Of a stretch of 16,347 nt of DNA, positions 7,049 to 13,028 are shown piece by piece. Each line of letters opens with the position of its first letter. Positions within the stretch are counted from its first letter, which is position 1. The notes under the pieces are model-generated. The model saw only the letters and a list, made by a program, of their open reading frames with translations. It was not told the DNA's origin and did no database searches. The position numbers were made by a program, and so were the translations under genes. Source of the DNA: an uncultured Collinsella sp. (GTDB taxonomy: Bacteria; Actinomycetota; Coriobacteriia; Coriobacteriales; Coriobacteriaceae); NCBI GenBank assembly GCA_937934165.1, contig CALGZX010000015.1:1-16347 (forward strand). The letters are read 5' to 3'.

Positions 7049-7068
7049 CTAAGCTAATAGCAGCTTAG
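7049..7068. promoter_or_regulatory. Inverted repeat upstream of the MATE gene, possible operator
   Basis: CTAAGCT (7049-7055) and AGCTTAG (7062-7068) are perfect 7-bp inverted arms separated by 6 nt. They lie 50-70 bp upstream of the GTG start, a usual position for a repressor site near an efflux-pump promoter. No local regulator gene is seen, and a weak RNA hairpin is an alternative. Confidence 0.4.
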
Positions 7069-7124
7069 CACCGACCGACGTCGACCGAAACACCCCGAGT
7101 CAGAGCCCGGTGCAAACTATCTGC

Positions 7125-8039
7125 CTAGTGATACAGCCCCGGCTGGTAGTGATACTCGTTGCTCACGTGCGGGCACAGCTGCCAAAAGGCGACGGCACTC
7201 GCCGCGGCCACGTTGAGCGAATCGACCCCGTGCGCCATCGGAATACGCACGGCTCGGTCGCAGCCCGCGATAGTCTTGGCGCCCAGGCCGGCACCCTCGG
7301 TGCCCATAAAGATCGCCAGGCGATCAACCTCCTGCAGCGCAGGATCGTCCAGCGAAACGGAGTCGTCCGTCAGTGCCATCGCAGCGCACGAAAAACCGGC
7401 TTCGTGCAGTGCCGCCAGGCCATCGTGCGGCCACACACGAGCCTCGCTGCCAATACGCGTCCACGGCACCTGAAACACCGTGCCCATGCTCACGCGGGCC
7501 GAGCGACGGTACAGCGGGTCGCAGCACGTCGGACTGACCAAAATACCGTCGACATTGAGCGCGGCGGCCGAGCGGAAAATCGCACCCACGTTCGTGTGGT
7601 CGACAATACCCTCGAGCACGCACACGCGCACCGGGCGCTCCCCCGCCGCCTCAACGACGCCACCCAAGAACTCATCAACCGGAATCTGCCGCGGGCGACG
7701 AAACGCCGCGAGCGCACCGCGCGTCACGTTAAAACCCGTCAGCTGCTCCATGAGTTCCATGGAAGCCACGAACACAGGAACCGGACCTGCGCCCTCGCGC
7801 ACAACCAGGCGCTCAAACAGCGGCATCATCTGGTCGAGCCAGCGTTCGCCCAAAAGAAAGCTCACCGGTTCATATCCGGCGCGAACCGCGCGCTCGATAA
7901 CCTTGGCACTCTCGGCGATAAAGATGCCCTTTTGCGGCTCTAGCACGCAGCGCAGTTCACGCTCGGTCAGTCGCACGTAGGCATCGAGCCGCTCGTCCTC
8001 GAGCGAATCAATTCGCAGAACCTCAACGGCATCAGTCAT
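7125..8039 (-). CDS. TrmH/SpoU family RNA 2'-O-methyltransferase
   Basis: A 304-residue SAM-dependent methyltransferase of the SPOUT class, which methylates a ribose 2'-OH in rRNA or tRNA. The three SpoU motifs are clear: motif 1 NVGAIFRSA (150-158), motif 2 FMGTEGAGL (244-252), and motif 3 IPMAHGVDSLNVAAASAV (266-283), which together build the trefoil-knot SAM site. The N-terminal ~110 residues resemble the substrate-binding part of longer family members; EPQKGIFIAESAKVIERA is the kind of segment that precedes the catalytic domain. I chose the ATG at 8039 because the recognisable protein begins there (MTDAVEVLRI). The frame stays open to 8111, but that part covers a hairpin and does not look coding. 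Upstream purines (AAAGG) are rather distant, so the start is less certain. The target nucleotide is unknown. Confidence 0.9.
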   Translation of the reverse strand: MTDAVEVLRIDSLEDERLDAYVRLTERELRCVLEPQKGIFIAESAKVIERAVRAGYEPVSFLLGERWLDQMMPLFERLVVREGAGPVPVFVASMELMEQLTGFNVTRGALAAFRRPRQIPVDEFLGGVVEAAGERPVRVCVLEGIVDHTNVGAIFRSAAALNVDGILVSPTCCDPLYRRSARVSMGTVFQVPWTRIGSEARVWPHDGLAALHEAGFSCAAMALTDDSVSLDDPALQEVDRLAIFMGTEGAGLGAKTIAGCDRAVRIPMAHGVDSLNVAAASAVAFWQLCPHVSNEYHYQPGLYH

Positions 8040-8082
8040 AGCAGCCAGCCCGCACCTTTCTTTACAGCACCTATACAAATAT

Positions 8083-8107
8083 CGGGGCAACGCCATGCGC
8101 CGCCCCG
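8083..8107 (-). other. GC-rich hairpin between dfrA and the SpoU gene
   Basis: CGGGGC (8083-8088) pairs with GCCCCG (8102-8107), with possible further pairing inside the loop. On the minus strand it is followed by ATATTTGTAT rather than a T run. It could slow or end transcription after dfrA, but it is not a convincing terminator. Confidence 0.4.
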
Positions 8108-8148
8108 TCATTCATTTCAACCCGATAATACTGAAGAGATAATCGGTT

Positions 8149-8667
8149 TTACGCCTCGATGCGACGATACGTCACGAACTCATAATCGATGCCCTCGTCA
8201 CCCTCACCGGCGGCAATCGTCGCGACCCCGCTACGCTGCGCAATCTCCCACGCAGGATCGGCTTCCAAATCGGGAAAGTACGTATCCACGATATGGACGC
8301 AGTGGTTATGCGTGACCTCGGCCTCGGCGCAATACGGCAAAAACTGCCGATAGACATCGCCGCCGCCGATCACCCACGCAACGGGCTCATCGGCAACCGC
8401 GGCGAGCGCCTCGTCGATGCTATGCACCACGTCGACGCCCTCGACAGCAAAATCCTCGTCGCGGGTAAGCACGATATTGCGACGGTTCTTGAGTGGACGC
8501 CCACCGGGAAAACTCAGCAGCGTCTTGCGCCCCATGATGACCGGGCAGCCCTTGGTGCAGGCCACAAAATGGCGCATGTCGGCGCGATTGGACACCACCA
8601 TGTCGCCCTCGCACCCAATGCCCCAATCGTCACACACGGCAACGATAGCAGATAGCTTACACGTCAT
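8149..8667 (-). CDS. folA: Dihydrofolate reductase
   Basis: A 172-residue enzyme that reduces dihydrofolate to tetrahydrofolate with NADPH, restoring the folate oxidised by thymidylate synthase. Visible motifs are the N-terminal strand with DDWGIG (13-18), the catalytic-acid helix with Asp30 in RADMRHF, PVIMGRKT (42-49), GRPLKNRRNIVLTR (56-69), and the cofactor loop VIGGGDVYRQFLP (99-111). The usual Trp/Pro pattern before the catalytic acid (WNLPADL in E. coli) is replaced by VVSNRAD, a divergent active-site edge. The ATG at 8667 has AGGTGG five to six bases upstream, which I prefer to the GTG codons at 8676 and 8673. The gap to the thyA stop codon is nine bases, and the ribosome-binding site touches that stop codon, so the two genes are co-transcribed and probably translationally coupled. 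Confidence 0.95.
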   Translation of the reverse strand: MTCKLSAIVAVCDDWGIGCEGDMVVSNRADMRHFVACTKGCPVIMGRKTLLSFPGGRPLKNRRNIVLTRDEDFAVEGVDVVHSIDEALAAVADEPVAWVIGGGDVYRQFLPYCAEAEVTHNHCVHIVDTYFPDLEADPAWEIAQRSGVATIAAGEGDEGIDYEFVTYRRIEA

Positions 8668-8676
8668 GAGCACCAC

Positions 8677-9525
8677 CTACACCGCAATGGGAATGTTCTT
8701 GACCTGCGGACCGTGCTCGTAGCCCTCCACAATCAGGTCGTCGGTCGTAAACGCATAGAAATCGTGCACGTCGGGGTTCAGCGTTACCTTAGGCGCCGCA
8801 AACTGCGGACGCTCGATAAGTTCGCGGACAATATCGACATGACGGTCGTAGATATGGGCGTCGGCGATCACGTGCAGCAGCTCACCGGGAATCATATCGA
8901 CCGACTGCGCGACCATCATCAGCAAAATGGCGTACTGGCACACGTTCCAGTTGTTCGCGGCCAAAATGTCCTGGCTGCGCTGGTTGAGAATCATGTTGAG
9001 CGTCGGCTTGTCGTCCTGAGGACGCTGCGTCACGTTATAGGTCACGCTATAGGCGCACGGATAAAGGTGCATCTCGGACAGATCGCTAAACACGTACGTA
9101 TTGGTCATAATGCGGCGACTATACGGCGTGTGCTTAAGGTCGTACAGCACACGGTCCATCTGGTCGAAGTCGCCCTCGGCGTAATGGCTCTTCTGACCAA
9201 TCTGATAGCCGTAGGCTTTACCGATGGAACCGGTCTCATCGGCCCACTCATCCCAGATATGGCTGTTGAGATCATGCACGTTATTGGACTTCTTTTGATA
9301 GATCCACAGAATCTCGTCCATGGCAGACTTAAGCGCCGTACGACGCAAGGTGAGCGCGGGGAACTCCTCGCGCAGATCATAGCGCGCCGTGACACCAAAG
9401 TTTTTAATGGTATAGGCAGGGGTGCCGTCCTCCCACACCGGACGGACCTTTTGGCCCTCGGTGGTGGTGCCATGGTCCAAGATATCGCGGCACATGGTTA
9501 CAAACTGCTGATCAGCTTTGCTCAT
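8677..9525 (-). CDS. thyA: Thymidylate synthase, ThyA type
   Basis: A 282-residue enzyme that methylates dUMP to dTMP with methylene-tetrahydrofolate and releases dihydrofolate. The nucleophile is Cys157 in LYPCAYS, and the phosphate-binding Arg183 lies in NQRSQD. The dUMP-binding asparagine region reads ANNWNV (190-195), and the C-terminal part has HVIADAHIYDRHV (218-230). The canonical sequence around the nucleophile is PPCH, so PCAYS has Ala where His is usual, and LG.PFN is replaced by AANNWN. I recall the same pattern in clostridial ThyA proteins, so this looks like a clade feature rather than a defect. The ATG at 9525 follows AGGAGGG by four bases. It is the first gene of the thyA-folA unit. 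Confidence 0.96.
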   Translation of the reverse strand: MSKADQQFVTMCRDILDHGTTTEGQKVRPVWEDGTPAYTIKNFGVTARYDLREEFPALTLRRTALKSAMDEILWIYQKKSNNVHDLNSHIWDEWADETGSIGKAYGYQIGQKSHYAEGDFDQMDRVLYDLKHTPYSRRIMTNTYVFSDLSEMHLYPCAYSVTYNVTQRPQDDKPTLNMILNQRSQDILAANNWNVCQYAILLMMVAQSVDMIPGELLHVIADAHIYDRHVDIVRELIERPQFAAPKVTLNPDVHDFYAFTTDDLIVEGYEHGPQVKNIPIAV

Positions 9526-9559
9526 TGACCCTCCTGTCAGTCGCCTATAAGCGAGATTT

Positions 9560-9587
9560 ATTGTAGCCTAGGCGCGCGAGTGTCGAA
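9560..9587 (-). promoter_or_regulatory. Probable thyA-folA promoter
   Basis: On the minus strand, TACAAT (9565-9560) is a good -10 box. TTCGAC (9587-9582) lies 16 nt upstream as a possible -35; shifting to TCGACA gives a 15-nt spacer. The leader to the ATG would be short, about 30 nt. Confidence 0.55.
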
Positions 9588-9596
9588 TTGGACACT
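9579..9596. promoter_or_regulatory. Inverted repeat overlapping the thyA -35 region
   Basis: AGTGTC (9579-9584) and GACACT (9591-9596) are perfect inverted arms with a 6-nt spacer. They cover the proposed -35 box, where a bound repressor would block RNA polymerase. The function is inferred from position only. Confidence 0.35.
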
Positions 9597-9660
9597 TAGT
9601 CCGGCACACGCAATGCGCGGCAGCGCGGCTCCGCATGCGGCAACGAGGCATCTTAGCCTT

Positions 9661-9680
9661 TTTCTGACATATGACAGAAA
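9661..9680. promoter_or_regulatory. Palindromic site 1 upstream of the DUF134-NifX gene
   Basis: TTTCTGACATATGACAGAAA is symmetric at 9 of 10 base pairs, centred between 9670 and 9671. It shares the core TGACATATG with site 2, downstream. It lies just upstream of the proposed -35 box. Confidence 0.65.
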
Positions 9681-9684
9681 TGCC

Positions 9685-9712
9685 TTGCGCCCAACGACTA
9701 ACGCGTTATCCT
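9685..9712 (+). promoter_or_regulatory. Possible promoter of the DUF134-NifX gene
   Basis: TTGCGC (9685-9690) and TATCCT (9707-9712) are separated by 16 nt. Both boxes are imperfect, but the location between two palindromes and 31 bp before the ATG is suitable for a regulated promoter. Confidence 0.45.
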
Positions 9713-9717
9713 ATTGT

Positions 9718-9729
9718 TGACATATGTCA
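9718..9729. promoter_or_regulatory. Palindromic site 2 between promoter and start codon
   Basis: TGACATATGTCA is a perfect 12-bp palindrome centred at 9723.5, five bases past the proposed -10 box and overlapping the expected transcript start. Its centre is 53 bp from that of site 1, about five helical turns. Confidence 0.7.
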
Positions 9730-9743
9730 GATAAGGAGTGTGC

Positions 9744-10508
9744 ATGGCAGGAAGACGAGAAAAATTACGCCGCGTTGGGATCATCCCCGAATACCGCGGC
9801 TTTACCCCCGACGGCCTTGCCAGTGGAGACGCCATCGACATGACGATCGACGAACTCGAGGTGCTGCGCCTGTGCGACCTGGAAGGCCTTAACCAAGAGG
9901 CAGTCGCACAGCAGATGGGCATCGCGCGCGCCACGGTGGCGGCTATTTGCAGCCGAGCACATCGTAAGGTGGCAAACGCGCTGGTCAACGGGCGAGCGCT
10001 CAGTATCGAGGGCGGCAATATCGCATACTCCCCCATCACCACGACAACGGCCGCATGGCCAGCAAAGGAGGTCAGCACCATGAGGGTGGCAACGACGTAC
10101 GACAACGGCAACATCTTTATGCACTTTGGCCGCAGCGAACAGTTCAAGATCTACGACATCCAGGATGGCAAGGTGCTCAACGAGCAGGTCGTAGGCACCG
10201 GCGGCACCGGTCACGGCGCATTGGTGGGCCTGCTTACCAACGGTGGCGTTGACACGCTCATCTGCGGCGGTATCGGCGGAGGCGCCATCAACGCGCTCAC
10301 CCAGGCCGGCATCACGGTCTATGCGGGCGCCCAGGGCAGCTGCGATGCCTGCGTCGAGGCCCTCATTGCCGGCACGCTCGCGCAGACCGGCGAGGCCACC
10401 TGCGGCTGCCATGTCCACGACCACGAGCACACCCATGAGCATGGCGAGTCCTGCGGCTGCCACGGCCATCACGACCACGACGGACATGAGGGCTGCAGCT
10501 GCCACTAG
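9744..10508 (+). CDS. DUF134 regulator fused to a NifX/NifB-type domain with His/Cys-rich tail
   Basis: A 254-residue two-domain protein. Residues 1 to about 88 are a DUF134 (COG1342) DNA-binding domain: GRREKLRRVG, then YRGF.P, ELEVLRLCDLEGLNQEAVAQQMGIARATV, a sigma-like helix-turn-helix, and the RAHRKVANAL helix. After a linker (89-112), residues 113 to about 212 match the dinitrogenase Fe-Mo cofactor domain (NifX/NifB/COG1433), with FGRSEQFKIYDI and a Gly-rich turn around GGTGHG and GGIGGGA. The tail (220-254) has 12 His and 6 Cys in 35 residues, suggesting metal binding. The ATG at 9744 follows AAGGAG by five bases and is better than the GTG at 9738. At the domain junction an in-frame ATG (10080) has its own strong ribosome-binding site. 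In other genomes these domains are, to my knowledge, commonly separate neighbouring genes. The role may be metal or Fe-S-linked regulation; no nitrogenase gene is present. Confidence 0.85.
   Translation: MAGRREKLRRVGIIPEYRGFTPDGLASGDAIDMTIDELEVLRLCDLEGLNQEAVAQQMGIARATVAAICSRAHRKVANALVNGRALSIEGGNIAYSPITTTTAAWPAKEVSTMRVATTYDNGNIFMHFGRSEQFKIYDIQDGKVLNEQVVGTGGTGHGALVGLLTNGGVDTLICGGIGGGAINALTQAGITVYAGAQGSCDACVEALIAGTLAQTGEATCGCHVHDHEHTHEHGESCGCHGHHDHDGHEGCSCH
10064..10082 (+). promoter_or_regulatory. Internal ribosome-binding site and ATG at the domain junction
   Basis: AAAGGAGGT (10064-10072) is a near-perfect Shine-Dalgarno sequence, seven bases before the ATG at 10080. That ATG is codon 113 of the fused gene and the natural first residue of a NifX-like protein (MRVATTYDNGN). 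It would yield a separate 142-residue NifX-like product. Confidence 0.7.
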
Positions 10509-10564
10509 CGGCAAGCACCTCGACGTCAACACGCTTCCGCGCGTGCGACAACCTGCGAACAAAC

Positions 10565-10604
10565 GGCGTAGGCCGCCTGGAGTACCATCCAGGCGGCCTA
10601 CGCC
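10565..10604. terminator. Bidirectional terminator between DUF134-NifX and ffh
   Basis: GGCGTAGGCCGCCTGG (10565-10580) pairs perfectly with CCAGGCGGCCTACGCC (10589-10604), a 16-bp stem with an 8-nt loop, between two convergent genes. The flanks are only mildly T-rich (GTTTGTT on the minus side, none on the plus side), so termination may rely on the helix itself or on a factor. Confidence 0.7.
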
Positions 10605-10624
10605 ATACACGACTCAACCAGTCG

Positions 10625-12100
10625 TTACTTCTTATTGCGCATCTGCGCTTCCATCTGACGCAGCAGGTCCATATCGGACTTAGGACCGCCCATTCCCAGG
10701 CCGCCCATGCCGCCCAGGCCCATGGCATCCAGACCGGGAATATTGGGCATGCGCATCTTTTTGCCCTTCTTACCCTTCTTGCCCTTCTTGCCACCGGCAG
10801 GTGCCTGATTGGCCATCGAGCGCATGCGGCCCATCATCTTGTTCATCTCGCCCCACTGCTTCATAAGGCTATTGACCTCGGTGGGAGTCACGCCGGCGCC
10901 CTTGGCAATGCGGGCACGGCGCTGGCCGTTGATGATGGAGGGACGCAGGCGCTCCTCCTTGGTCATCGACATGATGATGGCCTCGTTCTTGTCGAAGATG
11001 CCCTCGTCCAAATTGCCGCCCATCTGGTTGAGCGCGCGCTGGCCGCCGGGGAGCATACCCAGGATGCCCTTCATGCCGCCCATCTTCTTGACAGCCTTCA
11101 TCTGGTCGAGCATGTCGTTCATGGTAAAGCCCTCGCGCAGCATACGCTCGGCAGCCTCGAGCTGCTCGGCGTCGGCCGCCTCCTGGGCCTTCTCGATGAT
11201 GCCGACAACATCGCCCATGCCCAAGATTCGCTTGGCCATTCGGTCGGGATAGAACGGCTCAAGCGAATCGGGCTTCTCGCCCATGCTCACGAACTTGATG
11301 GGCTTGCCGGTCACCTGGCGCACGGAAAGCGCGCCGCCGCCACGGGCATCGCCGTCGAGCTTGGAGATGATCACGCCGTCAAAGTCGGTGCGCTCGGCGA
11401 AGGTCGAGACGACGTTGACGATATCCTGGCCGGTCATGGCATCGACGACCATCAGCACCTGATCGGGCTTGACGGCCTTCTTGATATCCACGGCCTCCTG
11501 CATCATCTGCTCGTCGATCTGCAGACGACCGGCGGTATCGACGATGACTACATCGCGCAGGTGGTCGACTGCCTCCTGGATGGCACCCTTGGCGATATCG
11601 ACCGGGTGCTCGCCGTCGCCGCGGAAGACCGGCACGCCGATCTCTCCACCGAGTGTGGCCAGCTGGTCGGCAGCGGCGGGACGGTAGACGTCGCACGCGG
11701 CGAGCAGCGGCGAGCGGCCCTGCTTCTTGAGCTGGTAGGCCAGCTTTACGGCCGCCGTGGTCTTACCGGAGCCCTGCAGGCCCACGAGCATGATGACATT
11801 GGGAATGCGGTTGCTAAAGACGAGCTTGCTCTCGGTGGAGCCGAGCATCTCGGTGAGCTCGTCGAGCACGATCTTGACGACGTTTTGCGCCGGCGACAGT
11901 GACTCCATGACCTCGGCGGTCATGCAGCGCTCCTTGGTCTTGGCGACGAACTCCTTGACGACCTTAAAGTTAACGTCGGCCTCGAGCAGCGCCATGCGAA
12001 TGTCGCGCATGGCCGAGGTAATGTCGGCCTCGGTCAGCTTACCCTTGCCACGCAGGCGGTCAAATGTGTCGTTGAGGCGATCGCTCAGGGAATCAAACAC
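10625..12100 (-). CDS. ffh: Signal recognition particle protein Ffh (SRP54)
   Basis: A 491-residue GTPase that binds 4.5S RNA and the signal sequence of nascent membrane and secreted proteins, then docks with FtsY. The order is: N domain (1 to about 90), G domain with P-loop GLQGSGKTT (107-115), DVYRPAAADQL (137-147), DTAGRL (188-193) and TKLDGDARGG-like SKLDGDARGGG (247-257), then the methionine-rich M domain (about 300-430) with GFTMNDMLDQMKAVKKMGGMKG. After the M domain comes a Lys-Gly tract (437-448) and a Gly/Met-rich tail, making the protein nearly 40 residues longer than E. coli Ffh (453). The start is a GTG at 12100 with AAGGAG six bases upstream; that site overlaps the end of the ftsY stop codon. 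Last gene of the smc-ftsY-ffh unit. Confidence 0.97.
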   Translation of the reverse strand: MFDSLSDRLNDTFDRLRGKGKLTEADITSAMRDIRMALLEADVNFKVVKEFVAKTKERCMTAEVMESLSPAQNVVKIVLDELTEMLGSTESKLVFSNRIPNVIMLVGLQGSGKTTAAVKLAYQLKKQGRSPLLAACDVYRPAAADQLATLGGEIGVPVFRGDGEHPVDIAKGAIQEAVDHLRDVVIVDTAGRLQIDEQMMQEAVDIKKAVKPDQVLMVVDAMTGQDIVNVVSTFAERTDFDGVIISKLDGDARGGGALSVRQVTGKPIKFVSMGEKPDSLEPFYPDRMAKRILGMGDVVGIIEKAQEAADAEQLEAAERMLREGFTMNDMLDQMKAVKKMGGMKGILGMLPGGQRALNQMGGNLDEGIFDKNEAIIMSMTKEERLRPSIINGQRRARIAKGAGVTPTEVNSLMKQWGEMNKMMGRMRSMANQAPAGGKKGKKGKKGKKMRMPNIPGLDAMGLGGMGGLGMGGPKSDMDLLRQMEAQMRNKK

Positions 12101-12110
12101 TGGTTACTCC

Positions 12111-13028
12111 TTAGTTGGACTCGCCCACCAGGGCGCGGCAGAAATCTTTGGCATTGAACTCCTGCAGGTCATCGACCTGCTCGCCCACGCCGATGCGCAG
12201 GATGGGAAGCTTGAGCTTCTCGGCCACGGCCATGGCGATACCGCCCTTTGCCGTGCCGTCGAGCTTTGTCATGATAATACCGTCCAGACCCAGCGCCTCG
12301 TTAAACTCGAGCGCCTGGTTGAGGCCGTTTTGGCCCGTTGCGGCATCGATCACGAGCACGACATAGACGGGCATGGGGCCGGCGGCCATATTGGCGGCGC
12401 GCTTACGGGTCACATTGACCACCTTGGCAAGCTCGCGCATGAGCTCGGGGCTCGTGTGCAGACGACCGGCGGTATCGATGAGCACCAGGTCGCTGCCGCG
12501 CTTGTCGGCCTCGTCGAGCACGTCGTAGCAAACACTTGCCGGGTCGGAGCCGCGGTCGCGCTTGATGACGGGGACGCCAGCTCGCTGGCCCCACACATCG
12601 AGCTGCTCGATAGCTGCAGCGCGGAAGGTATCGGCCGAACCGATCACGACGTTCTTGCCGCGGGCGGCCATGGCGCTCGCGATCTTACCGACCGTCGTGG
12701 TCTTGCCGGCACCGTTAATGCCCACGAACAGCACGCAGCTCGGCGTATCGGAGAACGGATCGCGCTCGATGGGCACAAAGTGCTGCTCAAGCTGCTCGGC
12801 CAGGGCGCGACGGAGTTGCGGGGCGGTCTTGAGGTTCTTCTTAGCCGCGGCATCACGCAGGTCATCGGAGACTTGGATGGCGACCTCAGCACCCATGTCA
12901 CCCATGACGAGGGTGTCCTCTAGGTCCTCCCAAAAATCCTCATCAACCTCGCCGCCAAAGTAAAAGACCTCGTTGAGGGCCTCGCGGCTGCGCTCAAGTC
13001 CGCGCGAGAGAGCATCGAAGAATCCCAT
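12111..13028 (-). CDS. ftsY: Signal recognition particle receptor FtsY
   Basis: A 305-residue SRP GTPase that acts at the membrane as receptor for Ffh-bound ribosomes. The protein has the N domain (1 to about 90) and the G domain with P-loop GINGAGKTT (103-111), DTFRAAAIEQL (133-143), DTAGRL (185-190) and TKLDGTAKGG (254-263). The acidic A domain of E. coli FtsY (497 residues) is absent, as in many Gram-positive bacteria, so membrane contact probably uses the N-terminal helix that starts MGFFDALSRGLERSREAL. The ATG at 13028 overlaps the smc stop codon by one base (TAATG), implying translational coupling. The ffh start is ten bases beyond the ftsY stop, which suggests co-expression of the two partner GTPases. 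Confidence 0.97.
   Translation of the reverse strand: MGFFDALSRGLERSREALNEVFYFGGEVDEDFWEDLEDTLVMGDMGAEVAIQVSDDLRDAAAKKNLKTAPQLRRALAEQLEQHFVPIERDPFSDTPSCVLFVGINGAGKTTTVGKIASAMAARGKNVVIGSADTFRAAAIEQLDVWGQRAGVPVIKRDRGSDPASVCYDVLDEADKRGSDLVLIDTAGRLHTSPELMRELAKVVNVTRKRAANMAAGPMPVYVVLVIDAATGQNGLNQALEFNEALGLDGIIMTKLDGTAKGGIAMAVAEKLKLPILRIGVGEQVDDLQEFNAKDFCRALVGESN

Noticed and set aside
8040..8111. N-terminal extension of the SpoU methyltransferase
   Set aside because: The extra 24 codons would cover a strong GC-rich hairpin and do not resemble the family. The ATG at 8039 gives a normal N-terminus.
10243..10683. Overlapping plus-strand frame at the end of the DUF134-NifX gene
   Set aside because: It is a shifted reading of the His-rich coding region and extends through the terminator, with no domain and no ribosome-binding site.
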